NCBI RefSeq assembly: GCF_030272615.1
Contig: NC_081409.1
Location: 651,034,468 to 651,098,467, forward strand
Reading direction: 5' to 3'
Length of the DNA stretch: 64,000 nucleotides
From: Cryptomeria japonica
Taxonomy: Eukaryota; Streptophyta; Pinopsida; Cupressales; Cupressaceae
This document shows, one piece after another, positions 23,151 to 34,814 of this stretch (positions are counted from its first letter, which is position 1; each line of letters begins with the position of its first letter). Below the pieces are notes generated by a model. That model made no database searches. It was not told where the DNA came from and worked only from the letters and a program-made list of their open reading frames with translations. The position numbers were made by a program, and so were the translations under genes.

Positions 23151-24066
23151 CTATCTGTCATCTCGGTAATCTCTCTTTTTAGTAGAATATTTGTCAGGAC
23201 AGTTAGAAGCCATATGTCCTATCTTATCACAATTGAAACATTTCAAAGGTAGTTTTCCTATATACTTACCTTTGCCTCTCGGTAACCTTCTGGCTAATAG
23301 TGCTTCAAACTCTTCTTGCTTTCTAATTTCCTCATACAATTTGTGGTCTTTTTCCATGTTCTTGTGAAATCTCTCACTTGCTCCCCTATGATTCCCTTCA
23401 GAGTACTTACTCATTCTATCATTGTAATCATCAGATTCACCAATATGAAAAGAACTGAATGCAGATTCTACTTTATTTACCGAAGACCCACTGTTATCAA
23501 AATTACTTAACTCAAATGCATGTAGCTTACCAATAGTAGCATCCAAAGAAACTAGCATGTTAGGTACAGATCTCAATTCATTGATTGTAGAGACTCGAAT
23601 GGCATAAGCAGGTAGAAGGGTTCTCAACAACTTACTTGTTACATCCTTTTCTTCAACAGTTCCTCCTACTCCTTTAATTTGATTGATGGTCTCTTTTAAC
23701 CTTGTACTGTATTGGATTATGTTCTCACCTTCATTCATTCTCATGGATTCAAGTTGTCCTCTTAGACTATCTACTTTTTCTCTTTGGACATGTTCATCAC
23801 CTCCATATACAGATATGAGCTTAGTCCACATTGCTTTTGCTTCATTGCAGCCTTCTAGGTCATTAAACTCTGGGTCGGTCAATGCTGATGTTATTTCAAT
23901 CATAGCTTGAATATGTTCTTGCTTTGCCTTTATCTCTTCCAAGGTCATTGGGTTGGTGCTTGGTGGTATGTAATCATTCTCCAATTCCTGATAAATGCAG
24001 CTTCATCCTTTTCCGCCATGTGGAGAAACTTGACTTGTTCAGCTTTGGTGCATCTCTTTTATACAT
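23151..24066 (-). pseudogene. Copia-1 Gag (UBN2-type) with CCHC knuckle
   Basis: The likely start is ATG 24,066 (MYKRDAPKLNKSSFSTWRKR), which gives a normal Copia Gag N-terminus. A one-base slip near 23,985 joins it to the main frame at NDYIPPSTNP. The UBN2 signature follows (AKAMWTKLISVYGG, REKVDSLRGQLESMRMNEGE, RLKETINQIKGVGG, LLRTLLPAYAIRV). The zinc knuckle CFNCDKIGHMASNC lies near 23,240. Apart from the slip it is open for 277 codons. Gag forms the particle and binds RNA. Confidence 0.9.
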
Positions 24067-24116
24067 CTTTGGATCTTTACCTAAAGTACCTTTAAAAATT
24101 TTCTACTGGAGTCCAA

Positions 24117-24129
24117 GGCTCTGATACTA
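24117..24129 (-). other. Primer-binding site, Copia-1
   Basis: On the minus strand TAGTATCAGAGCC, one base off the initiator Met-tRNA complement, lies two bases from the 5' LTR. Confidence 0.85.
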
Positions 24130-24131
24130 AT

Positions 24132-25360
24132 TGTAAATTTCTGATGCCAATAGCTAACAAGATGAGAGGGGGGGGGGTGAATCATACAAACTTAATCTTC
24201 CATAAAATCAACAGATTCAACCTCGGTAACTTATACTTCAGTAATATAATCAAAAACTACTAAACATGCAAACTCATAAACACATAATCATCATAACACA
24301 TATAACACCAAATTTAATGTCCAAACCCAAATAGGGAAAAACCACTATGGGATTTTGGACCCACTAAGAAATATACTCTTCTAGAGTATGCTCGGTTAAA
24401 AGCAAATCCTGTTAAAGATTACAAACACATTGCTAGATGTGACCTGGTTAAGGGATTTCCCTCATATCTGTTAGGATCTTCACTTTGTTAGAAGTGACAT
24501 TGTCAAAGGATTTCAAACACTCATTTAGAATGTCACCTTGCTAGAGGGTTTACAAATAAGACTGTTAAGTCCACTTGGTTAAGAGATTTTTTTTCACTTA
24601 CAAAATAATAGTAATAAAAATATATCTGCAACTTTACATCTAAAATGCTAAAGCAGATTCTTATTTGCTCAAAACAATCTTGGCATAGGACTTATCTTGT
24701 CCCTCTTCTGGGCTCCCTACTCTGTTATTCAAACAGGTCTTCAAGCTTCTGTGCTCGATAATCACTATGTAGCATCCTTGTGCTTACACTTGCCCGCATA
24801 CATTGTTCATCAACAATTTCTTATTTATAAACAATTTGCTAACAACTTAATCTCCTTGATCACATTTCCCATGATCAATCTTAGCCATCAAATCTTGAAT
24901 CTTGACCAGGTTCAATGCATCTTTCAATCTGAAAATGTTTTACCTTTCCTTGGGACTTGCATTCCTTTCTTGGAACTTGCATAAGGTTATTGTGGTTCAA
25001 TCTGCGCTATAGATCTTCCTGCCAATCTTCCATTGCCATAGATCCTTAACAAACTTCATGCATGACATACCAATCATTTAATCAATTCCAGCTCATCATT
25101 GTCTTTCATTAAATAATTCTTTTATCCATCCAATGCGATTTGTCATAACTCAGTTGTAAATCGGTAAATACTAAACTTTACTCGGTAGACATTCTGCCTT
25201 CATTAACCGATATCGATAACCTTAGGGTTTACCGACTAGGTTCTTTGCTCGGTGACATAGTATAGTATTAACCTTACAATCAACAACATATGTAGGATAT
25301 CAAAACAATCTAAACATCATGATCTCATCATTGTCTAACTTGGTAATAGTTGCCCATTGA
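24132..25360 (-). repeat. Copia-1 5' LTR, truncated
   Basis: It starts TGTAAATTTCTGATG and matches 17,937-19,210 closely. It lacks the extra copies of the 28-base repeat. It stops after TTGCCCATTGA, where a gypsy LTR fragment begins, so about 250 bases of the LTR are missing. Confidence 0.88.
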
Positions 25361-25673
25361 AAGTATTTTCCACCTTTTGGTATTTCCTTATCGGAGTAAG
25401 TCATGCCGAAGACACCACCTTTTCCACCTAGCCCATTGGGTATCATGGTAGCATGAAATGACATTTTCTGATGACCCGATGACACTGCCAACCTCTAATT
25501 CCCAATTTATTTTATCAGTGTAAGTTATACAGATGACTTCATCGACTATCGGCATAACATTTTCTCATACCCCCAATAGTGAATGTTACATCGATGAAAC
25601 CCTCCTTCTGCACCTTCTTTTGGCTCTCCTTCAAAATGGTCGGTCTATGTTACATCAATAGGTTCTTTCATTG
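25361..25673 (-). repeat. Gypsy LTR fragment, part 1 (minus strand)
   Basis: Reverse complement of about 10,480-10,795 of the gypsy LTR (shared blocks around GGCATGACTTACTCCGATAA and CTAGGTGG). It was split by Copia-2. The other half is at 32,251-32,653. Confidence 0.85.
25669..25673 (+). repeat. Target-site duplication CATTG, left copy
   Basis: CATTG precedes the Copia-2 LTR here and follows its other end at 32,246-32,250. The unbroken LTR has this site once. Confidence 0.85.
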
Positions 25674-26749
25674 TGTTAGGACCCGGAGGCAACTGAGAGG
25701 GAGGGGTGAATCAATTGTCTAGTAATTTCAACCCAAATACAACTTAACCAAACTTGATACTTAATACCAGTAACCCAAACTTAATGTTGGTAGACAAAAT
25801 TAACAGTTAATAACAGTACCTGTGAAACTTAATGCATGAAATAGAAACAGAAAAAATATCCATAACACATAACACAAAGATTTGTACATGGAAACCCTGT
25901 AAGGGGAAAAACCACGGTGGGAAACCTTACCCACAATTAGATGATACTACTGGAAATAGTATGTGTTTACAAATGGGGTTCTGCACATGTAGAAAGGCCA
26001 GTTGCCTAGAGCTCACCGCTCAATCACAAAATAGGAGTCACGCTGACTACAATTGGATGATTAAATCCAATGATAATGTACTACTCAAAGTAGCATCTCC
26101 AATGCTGGATTCAGTACTAGTTAAGCTCTAATTGTCTTCTTCAAACCTTTCTTGAATCTTCAAATGATGTCTGTGTGAGTAGCTCTTCTTATATTCACAT
26201 ATGCCAAATATCACAACTTTATAATACCTTATTACATATCACCTCAAATATATATCTCACAATTGAGATCTTAAATATATACCAAAACCTAAGACCAAAT
26301 GTGTAGGTTGGGTTACTAAGAATAATACAATAAATCTATTACAAGTAAGTCAAGATGCGATGCATCATGTCGGCTCAACAATAATATTAATTGATTAAAC
26401 CATCTCCATAATATGTCATGCTGATCTGGAATAGATAACGCATGCTGGTCCATAACCTAGACAAATTTGCCAATAACAACAAATATGTCAACCCGGTTAG
26501 ACCAATAACCAAATCTCCAAAACCAAGTGTCCAAACCACGTCTTTGACATAACCAGGTGATCTCCAAATGATAACAAGTCATCCTCAGTACCGGTGAACA
26601 ATATAACCTATCGGTGAACCAAATACTGGTGACTATGCATAAGTCACTAAACTTGTCAGTGAACATAACCAAAGATCTCCAAAAGGATAAGTGTTGATAA
26701 GTGTTGACATCAATGACAAAACCAATGCAACATATCCATAATACCAACA
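25674..26749 (-). repeat. Copia-2 3' LTR
   Basis: Begins TGTTAGGACCC and ends ACCAACA. The stem-loop CAACTGA/TCAATTG flanks a G-run at 25,690-25,717. It holds the conserved GGGGAAAAACCACGGTGGGAA core near 25,905. Confidence 0.9.
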
Positions 26750-27126
26750 ATCTCCCCCTTTGGCATTGATGGCAACACAAGATGGAAAAACCATCTAAGT
26801 GCCAAAGCAAAAATGCCAATAAACCAAAAACCAACAATCTCTAGAATAGATCAATACCGAAAATCAAAATACAAATGCAGAGAGTAACAATCTCTCCCCC
26901 AATGAATAATCTCTCACCAATGGATAATGTGTTAATTTTTTTCCATAGATATCTCTCCCCCGTTGACATCAAATGCTAAAGCAATACAAATACCAGATAA
27001 AACCAATTCATAGAACCAAAATACCAACTTATCCAACTACTCCCCCTGAGAAGTAGCTCTCCTCCATCAAAGCTGGAAAAAGGTTTCTCTATAAATTCTG
27101 TCAGTTTGATCCCAAGAATCAACTGT
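26750..27126 (-). promoter_or_regulatory. Copia-2 polypurine tracts and 3' untranslated region
   Basis: On the minus strand GCCAAAGGGGGAGAT abuts the LTR (26,750-26,764). Further tracts (GGGGGAGAGAT types) lie at about 26,890-26,965, and CAGGGGGAGTAG at about 27,040-27,051. No coding potential is seen. Confidence 0.7.
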
Positions 27127-28557
27127 CTAAGTCTCTACCGATGAGGATATGACCCCAAGCTGCTCTCTGAGATATTCAAAAGTTTCCTTAGGAAAAGTCT
27201 TAGTGAAGATGTTTGCAATCTACACTTTAGTATTCACATAAACCAATCTCACTTCTTTTGCTTCAACATTCTCTTTCAGAAAATTGTATTTTATAGAAAC
27301 ATGTTTAGTTTTAGAGTGAAATATCAAATTCTTAGATATATCAATTGCTATCGAATTATCACAATAGATGATTATAGGTTCTTTGCATTTTACCTTTATG
27401 TCCTTCAACATTTGCTTAATCCATAATACCTGCATACAATTGGTTGCTGGTGCAACATATTCTGATTCTGCTATTGATAATGATGTACAACTTTGTTTCT
27501 TGCTCAACCATGAAATCAATCTGCTACCAAGAAAGAATGCCCCACCGGTGGTTCTCTTTCTATCATCTACATCTCCTGCCCAATTAGCATCGATGTATGC
27601 ACATAACTCAAAACTTCAATCTTTAGGATACCATAAACCTAGATTTGTTGTGCCTTGTAAATGCCAGAAAATCCTTTTTACTGTTGATTCATGATTTTCT
27701 CTAGGATTACTCTAAAATCTTGAAACGATACATACTGTATTCATTATATCAAGTCTTGTTTGTGTCAAAAATAGTAAACTTCCAATCATAGATTTGTATC
27801 TTATCGGATTAATAGGAGCTGAATCATTCTTCAATGATAGTTTATCAGTTGTAGTCATAGAAGTACTTACTGGTTTAGAGTTTTACATACCAAATTTCTT
27901 CAATAATTCCTTCAAATAATTTGATTGACATAAGAATATACCTTTATCAGTCTATGAAATCTGCAATCCTAAAAAGAATTTTATCTCCCCAATCATAGAC
28001 ATTTCAAATTCTTTCTGCATCTTGTTAGAAAAGTCTTTACACAATCCATCTTCTCCTCCAAAAATGATGTCATCAACAAAAACTTCAATAATAGTCACTT
28101 TGAAATATACATTGTTGTTAGCATTACCTTTAGTGTAACCAAGATTCATAAGATATTTGTCCAATCTAGCATACCAAGCTCTGGGAGCTTGCTTCAATCC
28201 ATATAAAGCTTTCCTTAACCTACAAACCATATTTTTATCATTTGTCAATGAAAATCCATCAGCTTGTTCAATGTAAACTTCCTCTTCAAGATCACCATTC
28301 AGAAATGCACGTTTAATATCCATTTGATATACTTTATAGTTTTTGTGTGCTGCAAATGCAAGAAATAATCTAAATGCCTCAATTTTAGCTACCGGTGCAA
28401 AGGTTTCATTGTAATCAATTCCCTCTTTCTGTGAATATCCCTTACACACTAATCTTGCTTTGTTTCTGATTACCTTACCATCTTCATTAAGTTTATTTCT
28501 TAATACCCATTTAGTTCTAATTACATTTTTATTTTTAGGACGGGAACCAATGTCCAT
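27127..28557 (-). pseudogene. Copia-2 reverse transcriptase and RNase H, broken
   Basis: RT (28,557-27,952) holds [43 protein letters not shown] and a FVDDIIFGG box in place of YVDD. A decayed joint (27,950-27,520) is followed by RNase H (27,519-27,127): WLSKKQSCTSLSIAESEY, YCDNSIAIDISKNL, HSKTKHVSIKYNFL, ending at a TAG at 27,127. A stop before IANIFTK (about 27,220) interrupts RNase H near its end. The DDE-type residues of RNase H look kept in the part that is readable. Confidence 0.9.
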
Positions 28558-30079
28558 GTATTGTTCTTTTCAAATTGTTCCAATTCATATTCCATAGCCT
28601 TAATCCAATCTTTATCTTCACATGCCTCAAGGATAGACGTTGGTTCAATTTCAGAAATTAAACATACCTCTTCATTTGCCAGTCTTCCTCTAGTCATAAC
28701 TCCTTGATACTTATTCCCACTTATCTAACTTTCAAAGTGATTCGATCTTACATACCTGGGTGTGTTCGCTTGCTGTTGTTCTTCAGTCACTGTGGAATTC
28801 TCTGATGATGCTAGTGTGACTGGATCAACATTCTATACCAGTGCACTCTATATAGGTTCATTTGTGATTATCTCAACTGTCGGTTCAGAATCCATAGACC
28901 TTGAATTTCTTCTAAAGTGTTCATCAATCTTCACATTTTCACTCTCAATGATTTTCTGCAATCTCTTATTAAAACATCTATATGCTTTGCTTTTAGATGA
29001 ATACCCAAGAAATATTCCTTCATCACTTCTAGGATCAAATTTACAATATACTCATCTCTCCTAATGTAACATTTGCTTCCAAATATTCTAAAGTACTTAA
29101 GAGTAGGAATATTACCAAACCATAATTCATAAGGTGTCTTACTGGTTTGACCTTTGATGTGAACTTTGTTGAAAGTGTACACCGTTGTATTCACTACTTC
29201 TATCCAATACACATGATGTAGATTTGCTTTGGATATCATGCTTCTAGTTGCATCCAGAATAGTTTTATTCTTCCTTTCCACAAATCCATTTTACTGAGGT
29301 GTATAGTGTGCTAATAGTTGTCTTCTAATTCCATTCACTTCACAAAATATATTGAACTCCTTAGATGTAAATTCACCTCCTTGATGTGATCTTAAACATT
29401 TGATTTTCTTGCAAGTTTCATTCTCTACAAGTGCCTTGAATAATTTGAATTTCCCAAAAGCTTCTGATTTCTCCCTAAGAAAAGTAACCCAACACATTCT
29501 AGAATAATCATCAATGGTTAGCATAAAGTATCTATCTCCCTATAGACTTCTTGTTCTTGCCAAACCACGTAAGTCAGTATGAATTAAATCAAGAACATCA
29601 TTGATTTTCTCATAAATACTTTCGAAAGTTGTTCTAACTTGCTTTTCCATTTGACATTCCTTACATACTAGATTATAAGGTTTTACAATCTTAGGTAAAT
29701 CCCTTACTGCCTTAGATGAACTAATCTTCACAATGCAATCAAAATTCACTTGACAGAGTCTTTTATGCCATAACCAACTTTCATCAATGTGTGCAATCAA
29801 GCATGTCTTTTCAATGTTATTCAAATGAAAGATATTACCTCTAGTTTGATTACTGGTTGCAATTTTCAAACTAGTTCTATTCATGATTTTGCATTTACCA
29901 TTCTTGAATTGTAACTGAAATCCTTTTTCAACTAATTGACCAACACTCAAAAGATTATGCTTCAAACCTTCAACATAATAAACATTGTCAGTATTGTGCT
30001 TACCATCAAAAGATATAGTGCCTTTTCCTCTGATCAAACAAGCTTTGTCATCTCCAAATCTTACTCGACCTCCATTTTA
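28558..30079 (-). pseudogene. Copia-2 integrase region, protease missing
   Basis: GAG-pre-integrase begins at about 30,037 (KGTISFDGKHNTDNVYYVEG). In the zinc segment the second His is replaced by Gln (WHKRLCQVNF), while CKECQ is kept. The core reads HTDLRGL, IDDYSRMCWVTF and, after a break, ERKNKTI. Directly upstream, WDFFAIT runs into SDKSKILSFQ. The related Copia-3 has an intact WMIDSGCSHHMTGDK in between, so the protease active site has been deleted here. Several stops and frame changes follow (29,540, 29,291). Confidence 0.85.
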
Positions 30080-31161
30080 TTACTGAAAAGATAAGATTTT
30101 ACTTTTATCACTAGTAATTGCAAAAAAATCCCATCCATTGTCTCCTGGTTCTTCATCAGAATCATTAGTAACTCCTTCATCAGCATAGTAAATAGATTTG
30201 TCTCTATTCTTCTTAAATATGTATCTTTGATATTCAGGGTTAGGCTTATATGTTCTTTTAGCTTCTTCTCTCAATCTTACATGTCTATCCAGACATCTAA
30301 ATGCCATATGACAAATTTTATTGCAGTTAAAACATTTAAAATGTGATTTACCTTCATACTTACTTCCAATAGGGCCTTTAGGCATTTTCCTTGCAAATAG
30401 TGCTTCAAGCTCTTCAAGTTCTTCATTTTACCTCCTGATGTCTTCAAGTTCTCTTGCATAAAGTGCTTTCCAATCAAATTAATCAAATGATGATGAAGAT
30501 GTTGCAGATGATGATTCTTTGAAAGCTAAATTTGTCTTAATTATAGCAATAGGACCAAATTCCTCAAGCTCAAATGCTGAAAGTTTTCCAACCAAGGTAT
30601 CTCTAGACACTGATGTATTAGGCATTGTTCTCAACTTATTAATAGCAGTTACTTTCATTTTGTATGCTAGTGTCGGTGCTCTTAAAACTTTAGAAACAAT
30701 TTCATCTTCACTTAAGGAACCTCCACAACATTGTATTCCCAAAACAATTTCATTAACCCTTTCCATAAAAGAAAAAAAAAATTTACTTCTTCCATTTTCA
30801 AATTTGCATACCTGACCCAGAAGCATTCCAGTTTTGCAATTTTGATAGTGGTATCTCCTTCATTCAAGGTGTCCAATTTATCTCAAATAGGTTTAGCAGT
30901 AGATCGGTCTAATAATCCCATGATTTGCTAATCTGGCAAGGCGCTCAAAAGTGCTTCTCTTGCCTTACAATCATTCTCTTGATCCTTAGCCAATGTAGGT
31001 GGATTATGTTGACCTAGTGTAGGACCAACATAACCATTTTGTGTAACATCCCATATGTCTCTTCCAATGCAATTCAGATGTGTCTCCATTCTGATCTTCC
31101 ATATACCATAGTTAGTTCCATCAAGTTTCTGACTGTCCTTCCTGAAATAGTTAGTTGCCAT
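30080..31161 (-). pseudogene. Copia-2 Gag with CCHC knuckle, broken
   Basis: ATG at 31,161 starts MATNYFRKDSQKLDGTNYG, then WKIRMETHL, the common start of Copia Gag. A decayed gap (30,927-30,827) and two frame changes divide it. The middle (30,826-30,479) holds SFMERVNEIVLGIQCCGGSL and TMPNTSVSRDTLVGKLSAFE. The zinc knuckle reads CFNCNKICHMAFRC (near 30,330). The tail is acidic. The same gag family is present at 55,443-56,595. Confidence 0.88.
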
Positions 31162-31203
31162 AGAATCTCGTCAAGTTGTTAAACTTCTGCAAAAAGAGAA
31201 CTT

Positions 31204-31216
31204 GGCTCTGATACCA
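31204..31216 (-). other. Primer-binding site, Copia-2
   Basis: On the minus strand TGGTATCAGAGCC, an exact initiator Met-tRNA complement, lies two bases from the 5' LTR. Confidence 0.9.
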
Positions 31217-31218
31217 AT

Positions 31219-32245
31219 TATTAGGACCCAGAGGCAACTAAGAGGAGGGGGGGTGAATCAGTTGTCTAGTAATTTCAACCCAAATACAACTTAACCAAAC
31301 TTAATGTCAGTAGATAGATTAACAGTTAATAACAGTACCGGTCAAACTTAATGCATGAAACAAAAAGAGAAACAATATCCACAACACATAACACAAAGAT
31401 TTGTACGTGGAAACCCTATAAGAGGAAAAACCACGATGGGAAACCTTACCCACAATCACATGATACTACTACAGATAGTATGTGTTTACAAATGGGGTCT
31501 GCACATGTAGAAAGGCCAGCTGCCTAGAGCTCACTGCTCAATCACAAAATAGGAGTCACACTTACTACAATTGGATGATCAAATCCAATGATAATGTACT
31601 ACTCAAAGTAGCATCTCCAATGTTGGATTCAGTACCGGTTAAGCTCTGATTGTCCTCTTCAAACCTTTCTTGAACCTTCAAATGATGTCTGTGTGAGTAG
31701 CTCTGCTTATATTCGCATATACCAAATATCACAACCTTATAATACCTTATTACATATCACCTCAAATCTACATCTCGCAATTGAGATCTTACATATATAC
31801 CAAAACCTAAGACCAAATGTGTAGGTTGGCTTACTAAGAATAATACAATAAATCTATTACAAGTAAGTCTAGATGCAATGCATCATGTTGGCTCAACAAC
31901 AATATTAACTGATTAAACCATCTCCATAATGTGACGTGCTGATTTGGAATAGATAACACATGTCGGTCCATAACCTAGACCAATTTGTCAGTAACAGCAA
32001 ATATGTCAACCCGATTAGACCAATAACCAAACCTCCAAAACCATAGTATCCAAACCATATCTTTGACATCACCAAGTGATCTCCAGATGATAACAAGTCA
32101 TCCTCAGTGTTAGTGAACAATATAACCTGCCGGTGAACCAAATATCGGTGATTGTGCATAAGTCACTGAACTTGTCGATGAACATAACCAAAGATCTCTA
32201 GAAGGATAAGTGTTGATAAGTGTTGACATATCCATAATACCAACA
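31219..32245 (-). repeat. Copia-2 5' LTR
   Basis: 1,027 bases, starting TATTAGGACCC (TG changed to TA) and ending CCAACA. It is followed by the CATTG duplication. It is shorter than its partner by small deletions, including one near 32,220. Confidence 0.9.
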
Positions 32246-32653
32246 CATTGTATCAGCTAGTCGGTCTTATCGGGGTGACTTACGCCGATAGCTCAAATTT
32301 GATAATTGTGTTGAATAAGCTCATTTTCATATATGTTATTTACACTTGCAACCCTCCATGGAAACTTCATACGTACTAATAGATGGCAGAGTGTATTACA
32401 TAGGCCCAAAGAATGTCTTTATAAGGATCCAATATGATGAAACTTCCTCATGTAGTCCCTAATCAGTGCCCACCCTTAGCATGCCCTAGCGATACTTATT
32501 CAATTTTGAAAATAGGTCACAATAGGATCCTTTTGATATTGCAAGATACTTCCTACATATTCAATCCAACAGTAAATGCTCTTATGATGAAAATGTACAT
32601 ATAAAAACATCAAATAAAAAGCACCAAATATTTTGTAAAAATATGTGCTAACA
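32246..32653 (-). repeat. Gypsy LTR fragment, part 2, with CATTG duplication
   Basis: After CATTG (32,246-32,250) the sequence is the reverse complement of about 10,073-10,475, ending exactly at TGCTAACA, the LTR outer end. This fixes the LTR start of the first gypsy element. Confidence 0.85.
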
Positions 32654-33816
32654 CATTCTTTGACACAATATCACATAAAACTTCATCTCTGAAAGGCCCA
32701 ATATTGAAACTCACTCAACACTGCTCCTTTATCTCTATCTTGTGATAATCTTGTAACTAACTTACCTCATAAGGAAAATGATTCTCAAGCCTCTTCAACC
32801 CAAGCTTCTCAACCATCTCCTTAGATACTAAATTATCAGTACTTCCACTATCTATAATGACCTTTCAACACTTACCACTTGATTTGCATACAGTCCTAAA
32901 AAGACTCCTCCTTTGAGTAGATCTCGTATCCTTTCTTTTGAACATAAGGGATTCTCTTTGCTCTGGTGCACATTCAGATCCGATACCATACGATTCTTCA
33001 CTTTCCATACAACTTCTTGACATTCCTTGCGTACATTCATAGAATCTATGTCTAGTTTCTCCATACTTGAAGAATTTGCTAGGGAATTCTCTACCGGTAT
33101 TGTTGCTACCCTTCCTTGGTGTCTTATGTTTTAGTTCTTTACTCCACTTAGGTTTTTCCTCCTCTTCTTCAACCAATTTCTTCATACTATCATTCGTCTT
33201 GAATTTCTCCTTTCCCTTATTTAGTTGTCTTCTTCTCACCTTCTCCTCAGCCTTCAAAGCATATTGGTAAGCTTCTTCAACTATTGAAATCTTCAATATA
33301 CTTATATCATCTTGAATGTTAAAAGCAAGCCCATTGATGTACCTCACCACCTTTTCTCCACCTTGCAACCATATGTCTCCATCGGGTGATCTTCAATTCA
33401 CCATTCTCCACTCCATCTTTCTGCAACTCTTTCCACCACAAGGTAGCATGCCCTTTCAACTTGGTTTATGCCAATCAGACTCTTTATAGATCCTTGACAT
33501 CCTCAAACTCAAAGTAGTCCTCCAACTCTCCAATCCAATCGATCAAATCCTCTGGGTTCAACATTCTAGAAAAGTCAGAAACCTTAAATTTATGCACTTT
33601 ACTTCCTTGTGCCACTACTTTCACCAACCTTTCCTCTCTCTCATCTTCCGGTCCATCAACTTCCTCAAGCTCTTCACTGGCTTCCTCATACTCATCCTCA
33701 GAGTGAGGGTTTCTTCACAAACTAGCCAAAGCATTCTGGATTTCATTCCCCACTTCATTCTTGAAGTCTTCCATCATCTATTCTACCCTCTGGGGGTTTG
33801 TTCTCCTCGGTGGCAT
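32654..33816 (-). pseudogene. Second Ty3/gypsy (chromovirus-like) Gag and protease fragment
   Basis: ATG at 33,816 starts MPPRRTNPQRVE. The Gag middle is recognisable (LKGHATLWWKELQ, ARWRKGGEVHQ), then VRYINGLAFNIQDD and EEAYQYALKAEEKVRRR. The zinc knuckle has lost its first Cys positions (FFKYGETRHRFYEC). The protease keeps DSGSTDNLVSKEMVEKLGL with an intact Asp-Ser-Gly (near 32,840), then FPYEVS and a stop at 32,757. A few more residues (EVLCDIVSKN) follow up to the gypsy LTR at 32,653, where the element is cut. RT and integrase are absent. It differs from the Tat-like element at 3,550-9,932. Confidence 0.82.
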
Positions 33817-33991
33817 CTCTCCTTCCACTTCGGTGACTGCCTCAACTCGATGATTTGACTACCAGTTTAAATTGCCACCCCTAAGTGATCTATTGAACAC
33901 GCATGCAGTCTGCCTCCAATTGGCAATCTTTCCACCTCAAGGAATGCCCCAATGTTCATAAATGATTCTTCCACCAGCCAGTGCATAACCA

Positions 33992-34003
33992 GCTCTGATA
34001 CCA
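33992..34003 (-). other. Primer-binding site, second gypsy
   Basis: On the minus strand TGGTATCAGAGC lies two bases from TGATGCAACC, the inner end of the LTR. It is an initiator Met-tRNA type site. Confidence 0.85.
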
Positions 34004-34005
34004 AT

Positions 34006-34800
34006 TGATGCAACCATAACTGGTAAAAATGCTCAAAAGAGTCAACTGGCTTATGCAATGAGAGAGATGCAACACAAATAGTAAGAAAACATGACAAATT
34101 CATATAAACGGATCATATTTAAGCCATATAACCTTTGGAAATCATCCAAAAATCATCAGATCATCATCAAAGAATATCCAGTAATTAACCGGTTACATGC
34201 AGGCTTCAAGCCAGATACAATCCAATTGGGACTCTAAAGATCAACCATATCACAAAATGTGAATCTCAATCCTTATTCTGAGTTCTACTTCCTCTGCCCC
34301 TACAAATGATTATATAACATCATATTTATACCCACCAAAACATATCCGTGTCGGCCTCAAATGATTACATTCACCAATGCAGGAAAATCAAACATGTAAT
34401 TAGGTCGGCCCTAAGATTTAAGAAATCTTTTGGGAAAATAACAACCAAGTGATGTGGTTCAGAAGGAAGGTTGGCCACATGTCAAGGAACATCGGACAAG
34501 ACCCAAGATGAATTCATATGCCAAGAATCATGTTGGTAATGAAGGAAAACAAATCAGTAAGCACAAGAACTATCTCAGGAACCTAGAAACAACCAACCAA
34601 AATTTATAACTAACCAGAGAATAACCCAAATGAACTAGAAATCTGGAATTAGCCACATGAAAATGATACAAAACTGCAAACAAGATCTTCCATGAAGAAC
34701 ATACAACTATCGACACATACCGGTAAGAATACTGAAACTGCAAAAAAAGAACAAAACTTGAAAGGAAATGTTTTTGGTTGATGCAAGATTGCTCATCGAT
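34006..34800 (-). repeat. Second gypsy 5' LTR
   Basis: It starts at the PBS-proximal TGATGCAACC. The right limit is approximate, because element C LTR sequence is recognisable only from about 34,815. No partner LTR is in the window. No ORF is seen. Confidence 0.6.
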
Positions 34801-34814
34801 TGGGGATGCTCCTG

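Larger units (their letters stand above)
17937..25360 (-). mobile_element. Copia-1: Ty1/copia retrotransposon, nearly full length
   Basis: On the minus strand the order is 5' LTR (truncated), PBS, gag, protease, integrase, RT, RNase H, polypurine tract, 3' LTR. Integrase before RT defines Copia. From 23,984 down to 19,902 all coding pieces share one frame, broken only by single stops, so this was a single gag-pol polyprotein. It inserted 164 bases into the 5' LTR of element A (its 3' LTR abuts that stub). The far end of its 5' LTR is lost at 25,360. Confidence 0.9.
25674..32245 (-). mobile_element. Copia-2: complete Ty1/copia insertion, protease deleted
   Basis: 6,572 bases bounded by LTRs of 1,076 and 1,027 bases and a 5-bp duplication. 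On the minus strand the order is PBS, gag, GAG-pre-integrase, integrase, RT, RNase H, polypurine tract. Frames change several times (gag alone uses two), so it is more decayed than Copia-1. Its gag family is the same as in Copia-3. A deletion removed the protease active site, so it could not have been autonomous in its present form. Confidence 0.92.

Noticed and set aside
33592-33858. Plus-strand ORF opposite the second gypsy Gag
   Set aside because: Antisense of recognisable Gag sequence; no independent evidence.
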